This document shows, in pieces, positions 1 through 10,890 of a stretch of DNA of 64,000 nt. Position 1 is the stretch's first letter, and the number at the start of each line of letters is the position of its first letter. The position numbers and the translations under genes are program-made. The stretch is from Taxillus chinensis (lineage: Eukaryota; Streptophyta; Magnoliopsida; Santalales; Loranthaceae). The notes beneath the pieces were generated by a model that ran no database searches, had not been told where the DNA came from, and worked only from the letters and a program-made list of their open reading frames with translations. The stretch spans positions 4,766,078 through 4,830,077 of the forward strand of contig CM042088.1 in assembly GCA_023512835.1 (NCBI GenBank). Direction: 5' to 3'.

Positions 1-545
1 TAGTCCTGGGGCGGATTGAGATTCATAACTTATTTGTAATTGGTGTGATCATTATCCTTTTGCAAGTATGATTTATTGGCTTTGCATGTTTGTGTGTTTA
101 GATGACCATTCTGGCATACAACTCTTAAAAGGACCTCAATGACCATTTGTTGTCCTTGGCTTATGTTTAGCATGTTTTCAATCGGACAACCCTAATACCA
201 TGAACCAGTAGAGATAACATAGGGAGGTGAAATTGTGACCCTAGATGCTTTTAATCCTTGATTCTCAATCCTAAAATCAGTTTACTTTCTTTGTTTATTC
301 GGAAAACCACATAAAAATTAGATCTTTAGTTTAAAAAAGAAAACTTTTTGCCAAGACATTTTATAGAACAAGAGTAATTGGGTGATTTGATTTGAGAACT
401 AGGAAACTAGGCTAATCCCTGTGGGTTCGACCCCTTTTCTTGCTGCTATTCTTTTAGTGCAAACTTAGGGAATTTATTATTTTGAAGAGGGATTTAACGA
501 CATTAGCTAGCTCTTTTAGAGAGGCTAAAAAAATCTTGTCTGTCA
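1..545 (+). repeat. 3' part of the 5' LTR of element A
   Basis: Direct repeat of 11846-12389. It ends in TCTGTCA at 545, three bases before the primer site. The missing first ~955 bases lie left of the window. The visible differences from the 3' LTR are four substitutions and one single-base indel. Confidence 0.93.
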
Positions 546-548
546 AAT

Positions 549-566
549 TGGCGCCGTTCTTGGGGA
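549..566 (+). other. Primer-binding site, tRNA-Asp type (element A)
   Basis: TGGCGCCGTTCTTGGGGA matches the usual plant tRNA-Asp primer site (TGGCGCCGTTGCCGGGGA) except at two positions. It starts three bases after the LTR end, where minus-strand DNA synthesis is primed. Confidence 0.9.
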
Positions 567-637
567 TTCAACGGTTAACTAGTTTTTAAAATCAACATTG
601 AGTGAAATTGTTTGAATTCTGATCTTGGTGTTTTATT

Positions 638-2673
638 TTGTCTTTTATTTTCTGTTATCTTGTGTTCTTTATTTGTTTATTTTGCATTGTTCAGAGCTGC
701 TGGGTGTGTTCTTGTTGTTGTTTACAGGAACATACATCAAGGATTCCTAGTTGTGCATGCAAAGAGAGGAGGATATACAATTTACGCGGGAACCTGAAAG
801 GTTGTTCAGAGCTCGTCGTAGAGCAGCTAGGGAAGCAAGCACGTGAGGCTGAAGAAGCATTGCAAGGCTTGGAGCAATCCGTAGGCGATTTGATGGCAGA
901 TCTCGGACCTGATGGTGGTGCACCGCAAGGAGGGGCCAATTACAATGGCCAATATCCAGAAGAAGAGGGTAATAGGTTTATGCCCAGAACCTTCTTAGAT
1001 TATGCGAGGCCGATGATGTCAGACCATTATTCTGGGATTCGGCAGACAAGAGTCCAAGCGAATAGCTTCGGTGAAGCCGGCATTGATCAACATGGTGAGC
1101 AACAACGCGTTTGGAGGAACAGTGTGGATGATCCACACCAGCATTTGATGAGGTTCTACCTGGATGTGCGACACCATAAAGATTAACAATGTGTCGGAGG
1201 AGGCCATCAAGCTAAGGCTTTTTCCTTTCTCTTTAAAGGATAGAGCTCTTGGCTGGTTCAACGATTTGACAGGTTCAATCATCACTTGGGAGGAGATGCG
1301 GTCCAAGTTCATGTCAAAGTACTTCCCTCCTTCCAAGGTGATCCAGCTAAGAGGAGAGATTAGCAGGTTCAGGCAAGATGAGATGGAGACTCTTCATGAA
1401 GCTTGGGAGCGTTTCAAAGACTTAGTGAGAAGATGCCCCTGATCATGGAAGGCCCCGGTGGATTCAAATTGAATCTTTCTACACAGGTCTTCAGTCCCAT
1501 TCACAAGACAAGGTGAATGCACTGCTGGAGGATGCTTGATGAATCTAGAGCCTTGACGCAGCAGAGAGCTCTTGGAGAGGTTGTCATTAGCTGATTGGCG
1601 GTGGTCTAATGTGCGTACTTCAAAGCCGAGGGAGAAGATAGCTTCGGTTGAAAATTCTTCAAATGATGTGCAAGCACGATTCAAGCTTTAGTGAAAGGCA
1701 TGGAAGTTTTGGCTCTTAAAGTTGAAGGATCACAAGCTTTACCGGTAGTTGAGCGGGGCTGGAGTGGAGCTGAAGAAGCAAATTATGTTGGAGGAAAGGG
1801 CTTGTACCAGAAACAGCAATTTTACCCTCAACAACAAGAACTAGGGTACAACCAGGAATCAGCGGCAATCTCAACCATTTCGGAGAACTCGGAACCGAGG
1901 GGGAGATACCTCATTTCAAGACAAATATGTGCCCCCAGGGATGAAGCAGAATCCGTATGCTACGGATAATTATTTACACCCACCTCCAGGATTCGAAAGG
2001 AAACTTGCCTCGGTCACAAAGAAAGAGGAAGGGTATATCGAATGTGGATGAGCCAACCAAAAGAGAGGATAGTTTGGAGGAAAGAATGAAGAATATAGAA
2101 AAGCTGCTTGTGAGTTTGGCTCAGAATGTAAATCAAGGGGTGTCAACCAATACTTTTCCAAGTGACACTGAGGTGAACCCCAAGGAGAGTTGCAAGGCTA
2201 TAACTCTAAGGAGCGGGAAGACACTGAATGAAGCTGAAGAGCCTAAGAAGAAGGCAATTCCAGAAGAACAAAGCAGACCCTTGGAAGCTGATGACCAAGG
2301 ACAATCGGATAAAGCTGAAGAAAAAGTGCAAGAAAAGAAGGACAAGCAGCTGAGTCAAGACAGAGTAGCTGAAGAACAAAGGCAAGAGCTCAGGCCTACT
2401 AAGCCATTTCCTCAGAGGCTGAGGAACCAGAGGGTTGAAGAAGAGTATGAGCGCTTCCTGAGTTTGTTCAAGAAGCTTGAGATTAATATTCCATTTGTGG
2501 AAGTTTTGGAACAGATGCCTAGGTACAGAAAATACATCAAAGATTTTGTGACAAAGAAGAGGAAATATGGGGATCATGAGACGGTGGCAGTCACTAACGA
2601 GGTGAGCAGTGTTGTTCAACGAGTTTGCCCATCAAGCATAAAGATCCGGGCAGCTTTAATCTCCCTTGTGTGA
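638..2673 (+). pseudogene. gag: gag of element A, frameshifted
   Basis: Gag forms the virus-like particle. The reading moves between frames. About 790-1160 carries the N-terminal part (RTFLDYARPMMSDHYSGIR). 1164-1440 carries the capsid core (IKLRLFPFSLKDRALGWF, then FMSKYFPPSKV and ERFKDLVRRCP). 1440-1950 is heavily broken. 1957-2673 carries the C-terminal linker with CKAITLRSGK, a Lys/Glu-rich stretch and FLSLFKKLEINIPFVEVLEQMP. The linker leads directly into protease, as in Athila polyproteins. There are at least three frame changes plus in-frame stops, so no intact product is possible. The true start is uncertain; the left bound is the start of the longest open N-terminal frame, and conserved sequence begins near 790. 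Confidence 0.88.
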
Positions 2674-3329
2674 TTGGCAATGCACCACAGCAGAGCCCTA
2701 TGTGATTTAGGGGCCAGCATCAATTTGATTTCCTTTGCTTTGTACAAGCGGCTTGGGCTTAAGGGCACGAAGCCCACTTCCATATCATTGTCATACAGAC
2801 CGGTCCACCTGGAAGACCTGAAGGAATCATTGAAGATGTGCTAGTTAAAGTGGGCTCCTTCATATTTCCAGCGGATTTTGTTGTTTTGGAGATGGAAGAA
2901 GATAGAGGAGTTCAGCTACTCCTTGGAAGACCGTTTCTCGAACGGGTTGTGCATTGATTGATGTTGCTCAAGGGCAGCTAACTCGAGAATTAATGAGGAG
3001 ACCTTAGTCTTCCACATGGGGAAGGCTCTGCAAGGTCAAGAGGAGGAGGATTGCCTTTGGGTTGAAGACCTTGAGGAATTGGTGGAAGATTACTTGGCGA
3101 AGAAATTACCACCACCAATGATGAAGCCCTTCACTCATAGAAGCTCAACAAGATGAAGAGATGTACTTGACGGCTGAGAAAGATGAGCAAACTACAAACT
3201 CTTTGGAGCAAGCCGAGGAGGAGAAAGAAGATGACATGCATCTAGCTCCAATCGAAGGAGCTGCCTGGACACCTAAGGTATGAATTTCTAGACTCTACAA
3301 ATCAATTCCCTGTCATTGTTGCTTCTAAT
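2674..3329 (+). pseudogene. pol: Aspartic protease region of element A pol, broken
   Basis: The protease would process the Gag-Pol polyprotein. Around 2698-2735 one frame reads LCDLGASINLIS, where D-L-G-A-S replaces the D-T/S-G-A signature as is common in Athila. Further on, VGSFIFPADFVVLEMEED and LLLGRPFL (about 2850-2935) give the second half of the fold. Stops and frame changes interrupt it near 2672, 2800 and 2955. From about 3000 to 3329 an acidic linker leads to RT and has no recognisable motif. Confidence 0.8.
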
Positions 3330-4157
3330 TTGAATGATGTGGAGTGTACTCAATTGTTAGAAGTCCTTAGGAAACACAAAAAGGCTCTAGGATGGAACAT
3401 TGAAGACATTAGGGGTATTAGTCCAGGGATTTGCATGCATAAGATTTTGATGAATGATGATTTTAAACCCTTCTTCGAAAGACAAAGAAGATTAAACCCT
3501 GCTATGAAAGAAGTTGTTAGAAAAGAAATTTTAAAATGGAAAAATGCGGGAATAATTTATGCTATTTCGATAGTGAGTGGGTGAGTCCATTGCATGTTGT
3601 GCCCAAGAAAGGGGGCATGACTGTGATTAAGAATGAGAAAAATGAATTGATCCCATCTCGCATTGTGACGGGGTGGAGAGTGTGTGTTGACTATAGGAAG
3701 CTGAACAAGGCCACTAGGAAGGATCATTTTCCTCTTCCTTTCATTGACCAAATGTTGGATAGGTTAGCTGGCTATAGTCACTCCCGCTTTTTAGATGGCT
3801 ATTCCGGGTATAATCAGATCATGGTTAAGCCCGAGGACCAAGAAAAGACCACCTTCACGTGCCCTTTTGGCACATTTGCATTTAGGAGAATGCCATTTGG
3901 GCTTTGTAATGCCCCCTGCCACCTTTCAAAGGTGTATGATGGCTATTTTTCGGGGTTTGGTTGAGGAGATCATGGAGGTCTTCATGGATGACTTCTCGGT
4001 GTTTGGTTCCTCTTACCAACAGTGCTTGAGAAATCTAGATGTGGTCTTAGAGAGATGTGAGGAGAAGGAACTAGTCCTAAATTGGGAGAAATGCCATTTC
4101 ATGGTAACCGAGGGGATAGTTCTAGGGCACAAGGTGTCGCACATGGTTTGGAGGTAG
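3330..4157 (+). pseudogene. pol: Reverse transcriptase of element A, frameshifted
   Basis: RT copies the genomic RNA into DNA inside the particle. The N-terminal segment at 3330-3584 (VLRKHKKALGWNIEDIRGI, then KEILKWKNAGIIYAIS) shifts frame into WVSPLHVVPKKGG at about 3580. The fingers and palm follow (WRVCVDYRKLNKATRKDHFPLPFIDQMLDRL, FLDGYSGYNQI, FRRMPFGLCNAP). A one-base change near 3915 moves the frame again into AIFRGLVEEIMEVFMDDFSVFGS, where FMDD is the catalytic Y/F-x-D-D box at about 3981-3992. The remaining motifs are typical of Athila RT, but the chain is split in three. Confidence 0.93.
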
Positions 4158-4923
4158 ACAAGGCAAAAATCTCCACTATTGAGACTCTGCCACCTCCAAC
4201 TAATGAAAAAGGAGTGAGAAGTTTCCTTGGCCATGCTGGCTTTTATAGGAGATTCATTAAGGACTTCTCAAAAATTGCAAAACCCATGAGTAGGTTGTTA
4301 GAAAAAGACACAAGCTTTGAGTTTAATGAAGATTGCTTAGAAGCTTTTAACATCCTCAAGGGTAAGTTAGTCATCGCACCTGTTATAGTCAAACCCGACT
4401 GGGCTCGACCTTTTGAGCTAATGTGTGATGCGAGTGATTATGATGTGGGGGTAGTCTTAGGGCAAAGGCGAGAAAAGGTGTTTAGGGTCATTTACTATGC
4501 TAGTAAGACCTTAGATGATGCTCAACAGAACTATACCACCACCGAGAAAGAGTTGCTAGTCGTGGTTTATGGTTGCAACAAGTTTAGACCCTACCTTTTG
4601 GGGTCTAAAGTCATTGTTTATACTGATCATGTTGCATTGAAATATTTGTTTGCTAAAAAAAGAAGCTAAGCCACGCTTGATTAGATGGGTTCTCCTCTTA
4701 CAGGAATTTGACCTTGAAATTAGAGACACAAAGGGAGCCCTAAATTCGTGGCTGATCACCTCTCCCGTGTGGAGAATGCACCTAAGTCTCTACCCATTGT
4801 AGATGACTTTCCTGATGAGAAGTTGTTTGAGGTGCATCATCTTCCTTGGTTTCTTGACATAGCAAATTATTTAGCCACCTGGGTTCATACCCAAACAGTT
4901 AGACTACCACCAGGAGAAAGAAA
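4158..4923 (+). pseudogene. pol: RNase H domain of element A pol
   Basis: The RT connection segment (KAKISTIETLPPPTNEKGVRSFLGHAGFYRRFIKDFSKIA) runs into RNase H: FELMCDASDYDVGVVLGQR with the first catalytic Asp, YYASKTLDDAQQNYTTTEKELLVVVYGCNKFRPYLLG with the catalytic Glu, and [14 protein letters not shown] with a further Asp. The frame is open from about 4142 to 4669, then breaks at the A-rich lysine codons near 4660. The usual end of the domain, [11 protein letters not shown], is read at 4748-4780 in another frame. RNase H removes the RNA strand during reverse transcription. Confidence 0.9.
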
Positions 4924-6065
4924 TTGGTAGTGGATGCTAGGAAATACATTTGGGAAGACCCAATTCTTTATAGGAGGTGTCCAGACCAAATCGTAAGAAA
5001 GTGTGTCCTTGAGGAGGAGGTAGATGACATAATACATCATTGTCATGCATCACATTATGGGGGCCACTTTGGGGTGCAAAGAACCGTGGCTAAGATCATG
5101 CGGTGTGGCTTTTATTGGCCTCACATAGTGAAAGACACCTATGTCTACATCAAAAAGTGTGATAGATGTCAAAGGGTAGGTGGTCTATCTAGGAAAAATG
5201 AGATGCCTTTAACTGGAATCCTTCCAGTTGAAATTTTTGACATTTGGGGCATTGACTTCATGGGGCCATTCCCCAATTCGATGGGTATTCATACATTTTG
5301 CTTGCTGTGGATTATGTGTCTAAGTGGGTAGAAGCTATTCCTACTAGAGTGAATGATGCTAGAGTTGTGACTCACTTCCTTACTAGGAACATCTTTAGCC
5401 GTTTTGGGACACCAAGGGCTATAATCAGGTGATGAGGGTAGTCATTTCTGCAATAAATTGTTTGATAAATTATTGAACAAGTATGGTGTCACTCATAGGA
5501 AGTCTTTAGCTTACCACCCACAAGCTAATGGACAAGCGAAGTGTCCAACAGGGAGATTAAGGCCATTTTAGAGAAAACTGTTGGAGCTAATAGGAAAGAT
5601 TGGTCTCAAAGGCTTGATGAAGCCTTATGGGCATATAAGACAGCTTACAAAACTCCCATTGGGATGTCACCTTATCGTATTCTATATGGTAAGGCATGTC
5701 ACTTGCCTGTGGAACTAGAACACAAGGCTCATTGGGCCTTGAAGAAGTTAAATTTCAACCCACAAGAGATCAAGGAACTTAGGATGACTCAATTAATTGA
5801 GTTAGATGAGCTTAGGTTGGATGCCTATGATAGTGCTAAATTTTACAAAGAAAGAACTAAGAAATGGCATGATAGGCAACTCAACAATGAACCTTTAACC
5901 TTAGGACAGAAAGTTCTTCTATTTAACACAAGGTTGAGGTTATTTCCTGGCAAATTAAGGTCCAAGTGGATGGGACCTTTTGTGATAGTTGATAAGAAGC
6001 CATATGGGAGCTTTGAGCTCCAAGCTATAGATGGCAAGAAATTTTGGGTGAATGGCAATAGGTGA
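4924..6065 (+). pseudogene. pol: Integrase of element A pol, frameshifted
   Basis: The N-terminal HHCC zinc domain is visible at about 5035-5175 (HCHASHYGGHFGVQ ... CDRCQRVG). The core follows with IFDIWGIDFMGPF, the first catalytic Asp, near 5240-5270. The frame is lost after about 5290. A frame-shifted DEGSHFCNKLFDKLLNKYGVTH near 5430 supplies the second Asp region. From 5541 an open frame reads [61 protein letters not shown], ending FFVNG-like FWVNGNR before TGA at 6063-6065. No chromodomain is present, as expected for Athila. Confidence 0.92.
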
Positions 6066-6172
6066 AACCTTACTTTGATTCAACTCAAGAGGGAGATAGT
6101 TGATTCCCTCTCTTTCACCATTGCATGATCATCACCGAAAGTCTAGCTCCCAGACTTTAAATAAAGCGCTGG

Positions 6173-6188
6173 TTGGGAGGCAACCCAA
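6173..6188 (+). other. Conserved hairpin just after pol (element A)
   Basis: TTGGG-AGGCAA-CCCAA forms a 5 bp stem with a 6-base loop about 110 bases after the pol stop, preceded by CTTTAAATAAAGCGCT. The same block occurs in element G on the minus strand (30596-30611) with a compensated base pair. Its function is unknown; it could mark RNA processing or polyadenylation. Confidence 0.6.
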
Positions 6189-6379
6189 TGTTTATTCTTG
6201 TGTTTTATTTTATGTTATTTTCTCTTATTTGTTTTCTTCAATAAATTTGTTTGCAAGCTAACCATTGTGCAGGAGACTTTGTTCCTTTCTTAGCTAACCA
6301 TGTGCAGGATGAGCAAATTTTTGGGTCCTGAACTTGTGGAATTATTTTTAAAGTCAAAGTCAAGGAGCAAGGAGCAAGT

Positions 6380-6979
6380 GAAGCCCAAAAGTGCTTGAAG
6401 ATGGGCTCAAACAATTCACGTGCAAGACTTAAAGATGGTCCATAATGCATAAGCAACTCGGTGGAAAAATTTGGGCCAGTTTGGGCCTAAACGTGAATTT
6501 GAACGTGAATTGCCCAATTCACGTGCACCTCCTTTTGAGCTGGAACTTTCTGGAATGGTAGATGAAGACCATGTGAATCACGTTTACTCTTGCACGTGAA
6601 TTGCTAGTTGTCATATGGAGGCCCAAAAATGCAAAATACCGATTTTAGCCCCTCTAGAAGCTTCCCACAATTCACGTGCGAAGGAAGTATTGCTTGCCGG
6701 CTCGGTGGGGACCCACCACCAAAGTTTGGGACGATTCGACCTGCACGCCATTTCAGCCAATTCACGTGCAGAGGGTATTTTGGTCAGAACACTCGAAAAG
6801 TTAGGGGCACGTGTATCACGCCAATTGGAGCCTCTTTCCTTCGCACGCTATATAAAGGGAGGCCATCTTCAAAGGCTTCCACACCAAAATCACTCCAGAT
6901 CGAGTATTAGAGAAGCTCTGCCCTTTTGCTCTCTTGCTCTTCGGTTTTCTGCTCTTGTTCTTATTTCCTCATTCCAAAG
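6380..6979 (+). promoter_or_regulatory. Internal promoter-like block before the post-pol frame of element A
   Basis: This noncoding stretch carries repeated CACGTG-centred words within AATTCACGTG or CACGTGAATT contexts (near 6415, 6490, 6510, 6590, 6675 and 6760), like the U3 part of this element's LTR at 11160-11290. It ends with a good TATA box, CTATATAAAG at 6848-6857, about 120 bases before the ATG at 6980. The arrangement suggests a separate transcription start for the downstream frame. That is inference from sequence only. Confidence 0.5.
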
Positions 6980-8430
6980 ATGGTGCGCACAAGGAGGACC
7001 GGCCAGGAGGAGGTGCACTCACCTAGTGCCGATAGCCAACCTGAGGAGGAGATACTCTTGGGGCATGCTCGGACATGCAGGCTTTGGAGGCTTCAGAGCT
7101 GGGCTGGGCTAGAGAGGTGGCTGTTAAAATTCAAACTCGGGATTACAAAGGTTAGTATCGCCTGGCCCGGCTATTTCCTATTCTGCCTTACAAGACTTCT
7201 ATGCATCCGTCTCTGGGAGTGAGGATGAACCGATAGGGGTTGTGCAAGGGGTTTATGTCGAATAACCCCCTGATATTATTAGAAATTGCTTTAACCTCCC
7301 TTGAACCCAGGTAGTAGTTTCCCTCGGCTAAGCCTAGGAGAATTTGGTACTGCATGTAACTATGCTAGAAAATTTCAAAGTCGAAGGCGTATACCAAGAA
7401 TGGTTTTGTTGGAAAATTTAGATGCCTAGCTTACCTGGTAGGGAAATGCTTATTGATTCGGACCAGTGGGCTAGATAGTGTGCCTAAGCCACACCTGGAG
7501 TTCATGTATAGCATTGATCATATGCTAAATGTGGATTGGGCCACTACCATTTTTAACCTGGTGGAAGAAAAACTCATCCAAGCGAGATCAATGGCAGAAT
7601 TTTGTGTATGATATTTCAAAGCATGCCTGCTTTGCATTTTTCCTCCATGGAGAGCATTACTTTTCCTTCTCACCTGGGTGTTAAGAGTATTGCAAGTTGA
7701 AGGAGGTTTGGGGGTCAGTACCAGAGGTCATTGGGCAACCAATGTTCCTCCTCCATCACAGCCCGCTAGGCACAAGTGTTCATGTGGAGCGATCCACGGA
7801 CTTTGCAAGGGAGACCTCTCCTCATTTGGATCAAAGGAAGCAGACTTTATACGAGACTCACCGCCATGTACATGCGGTTCAATGTACACAAAGAAGACAT
7901 TTTCAATTTCTTTCAAGGCATTAGCGGGCAGGTGGTGAGCGAAGTGGAGGTCATCAATTGGGCAATCACTAATGGGCACATCACTAATGCCCAATTTGAA
8001 GAATTAATGGCCCTCATCTCTGGGAGACCAACACGCTACTTCACAACCTAGAACCAGAGCATGGGAGGCCCCAGATGTAGCTGCTCATGCATCACCTAGA
8101 GCATGGGAGGCCCCGAAGCTCCTCCTGCCGCATCTATCGAAGCTTGGAGGCAAGAAACACAGCGGCTCAGGGGAGGCCAATGCCGGAACCCAGCGCGAGG
8201 TGGAAGCCCTGAGGAAGGACAACAAAGAAGTCAAAGGCCTCCTAGGCAAAATCTGGAAGGCTTTGAGCAAGAGGAAAGCATCAAAACGTTCTCCTATAGT
8301 GGAGATATCTGATGAAGAACCCTCTCCATCCCCTGAAGATGCTTATCCAGCCCAGGCAGAACCACCTCAACAAGAACCTTCGGCTCAGCCATCTCATTAT
8401 CATCCAGGAGGAGGGCGCCGATAGCAGGGG
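6980..8430 (+). pseudogene. Post-pol reading frame of element A, N-terminal part, broken
   Basis: This sits where Athila elements carry their env-like or unknown ORF. It starts MVRTRRTGQEEVHSPSADSQPEEE at 6980, after the TATA-containing block. Scattered frames continue with DFYASVSGSEDEPIGVVQGVYV near 7197-7260, VEEKLIQARSMAEFCVYDISKHACFAFFLHGEHYFS near 7560-7670, and a hydrophilic part at 7770-8050. This resembles the plant 'putative transposon protein' segment found after Athila pol, though I cannot confirm the family. 8200-8430 encodes a Lys/Glu-rich and Pro/Gln-rich linker. Frameshifts and stops are frequent. Confidence 0.6.
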
Positions 8431-8507
8431 TATTCACCCTTCCCGGCCTTTTACAGATCCCGCATATTCTCAGGCCCTGGTGCCTGCTATACTTCCAGTA
8501 TCTTGGG

Positions 8508-9347
8508 GTGCATACATGCCCGCTGAACCTGAAGATCTACTTGGCCCTCCCTGTTCATTTAATCATTAATCCAGCTTTATCGTCTGAAGAGAGCCAAGCA
8601 GCATTTGAAGAATTCATCAATTCCACAGGTCATAGGGCTCGATTTATACGGGATAATGATATCTTCACTCCTTTTAGCTTGAAGAGGATCTCAGAGAATG
8701 AATATCTCTATGCCGACGAGATAGACCTCTTCGCAGGACCATGCGGTATGTAGTGGAGGCCGAGCCTCATAATTACCCCTTAGCTGGGTACACTTCCATC
8801 ATGCTGTGTGAGCTTTTCAATCAACCCTTATCCGAAGAGGTGTGGCGCCAACGCATTAATGGAGAGAATGAAGGGCACCGCCCTTGGCATGGTATGCATG
8901 AGGTGCCGATTCCGGTGCACATTGACCGCCACTATGTACTTGTCCGTGTGAATCTGGATGTAGGCCATCTTGTGCTATATGATCCAAGTCAAGGCGAAGG
9001 GTTTGCTAGACGGAAAAGACGGTTAGTGCATGGGTTCATCAAACGCATGAAAGTGGCAATGATCAAAGAAGGCTTGTTGGCGGACAAGCTCCCTCTTATT
9101 CACTACAATGAAATGCAAATTCCCCAACACCTGACCAATTCAGTTGTGGGATCTTTGTTTGCTACTACATGATGGGTATTTGCAAGGGAAGGAAAATTGG
9201 GAAGTGCGCGGCGAGGCGTCGGTTGACTTTGTGGCTCAGGTGCGACGAATGGTGGCCAATGTCATCTACTATTACAAGTGTGCCAAACCAGGGGTAACTG
9301 TTTTTCCTCCTCCTTCTTTTATGCCATGCGGACATAGCATATTTTAA
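8508..9347 (+). pseudogene. Ulp1/C48-like cysteine protease domain in the post-pol frame of element A
   Basis: From 8741 the frame reads a region like the Ulp1 catalytic core. YPLAGYTSIMLCELFNQP is followed by IPVHIDRHYVLVRV, where His at 8930-8932 occupies the place of the family H-W/Y-x-L-V histidine. LDVGHLVLYDPSQ supplies the Asp at 8981-8983. After the IPQ stretch at 9119-9127 the frame is off by one, and the next frame gives CGIFVCYYMM from 9145, the catalytic Cys box. A further shift gives a C-terminal helix-like VDFVAQVRRMVANVIYYY. The upstream part (FINSTGHRARFIRDNDIFTPFSL) is in another frame. Ulp1 enzymes cleave SUMO or related tags; here the role is unknown and the copy is dead as written. 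Similar domains are known in plant MULE transposons. An ordinary Athila env-like frame is the alternative reading. Confidence 0.72.
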
Positions 9348-10176
9348 GTGTGGTGTATGGGGAGTTACTTGAGCCACTTGCTTGTCTTTTATGTTGTGAT
9401 TGCATGTTTTATTTAAAAAAAAAAAAAAAACAAAAAAACAAAAAAAAAACTGTTTTTAGTTGCATGATTGTTTGAGTTGTTTGCTTGAATGATTTGCTTA
9501 TGGAGGCATGGATATTAAGTATGCAATTTTGGCTTAAAATTTAATTTTTATGCCACATTAGTATCATGTTGTGATAAGGGTGTTAAAGTAGTTAAAATGT
9601 GCTCTAATTTGGTTTAATCATGTCTTTATCTTTTGAATGATATCACCATGTTTTTGGAGCTGAGTTTTGAATATTAGCTGAGCATGAAATGCTATGATAG
9701 ACCTAAGTAACCCTTAAAGTTGAGTGAAAAAGAAATGAAAAATGAGAACGACTTCTTTTCACCCTTGAGTGACATTTATGGTTTATGGGTAATAGTCCGA
9801 TTTGATACTCTTCTTGCATTCAACATTGGTTATTTAATGGTAGGAGTCAAGTAAGCATGTGATTACTTATTAGTGCTCGGTGTTTGGTGTTTAGTTAGGA
9901 TGCAAGACCTCTAAGTCATTGTGATTGTCCTTGCATTCTTTTCTTTATTGTGAGATATTATTGGAAAAGGTGTGATATAGAATGTGAAAAAGCCATCACT
10001 TAATTGGAAAATGGGATGTGAGACATCAATGAATTTCTGTCTCTCCTTATTGTAGCAAAATGGCAAGGGTATGCATTAGAAAAATCGGTCTTATTTATGT
10101 GTTATGTGAGTAAAAAAAAAGAAGAGTGAATAATCCATCAAGGGAGAGCATAAAATGCAACCTTGTAAGGTTATTA

Positions 10177-10212
<36 letters not shown>

Positions 10213-10852
10213 AAAGAAAGAAAGATTCAGAATAAAAGCCAGAATGGCTTGATGTTTATGTGTGATTGTTTAGATTTGTGAAGCCACATTGGCTGAATTG
10301 TGTTTTGTTTTAAGAATGTTGAGCTCAATTCTTTGGCTCATGGTCTTGTTTTATCAGTTAGTAGACTAGAGTGTGAGTTTATTGAGTTTAGAATAGAGTG
10401 TGAGTTCAAATAAAGTAGAATAGTGAGTGTGTTTTCTTTGATGAGCACAATAGGGAACTCTCATGATTGCTTGGCAAGTACTTAATCAATAGCTGATGGC
10501 GAGTGTAGAGATAGAGTTTTCCATCCATTGTTCATTGATAGGTATTGGGGCTTGAGAATTATTATATTTGAGTGAGGCTGCTTATCCTTGGTAAGAACTT
10601 AAAGGGAAACTAGGTGCTATTTTATCATGGATTGCTTGCTCATATCCTGAAATTCAAGTGGAGATATTGCATGGTTGTTGGACTTAGGGATATGGACATG
10701 AATGAACTAAGTTATGACTCATTTTGATGCTTAAATTCCCATTTCATCATTATAGAGTTGCATGCTTAGGAAACCATGATTCTCCTTGATTGTTATTTTA
10801 TTTTTCTTCCGTTTGACTGCGTGTTTATTTTATTTTTGTCGCTTGTATGTTT
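9348..10852 (+). other. 3' noncoding region of element A
   Basis: No open frame or motif is visible. The stretch is AT-rich, with interrupted poly(A) at 9413-9450 and about 30 As at 10180-10210. 10067-10852 is the segment shared with element C (15951-16727). Long noncoding 3' regions of this kind are common in Athila elements. Confidence 0.75.
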
Positions 10853-10890
10853 TTGCTTGAGGACAAGCAATGGTTCAAGTGTGGTGTATT
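10853..10890 (+). other. AGGA-loop hairpin and polypurine-tract region of element A
   Basis: TTGCTTG-AGGA-CAAGCAA (10853-10870) is a perfect 7 bp stem with an AGGA loop. It is followed by GGTTCAAGTGTGGTGTATT and then the LTR start at 10891. The purine-rich AAGTGTGGTG is where a plus-strand primer would be expected, but it is weak. Element C has the same block. Confidence 0.65.

Noticed and set aside
9413..10210. Poly(A) runs taken as the tail of a LINE or processed pseudogene
   Set aside because: The same region without long A runs is present in element C, and no upstream LINE coding or flanking duplication is seen.
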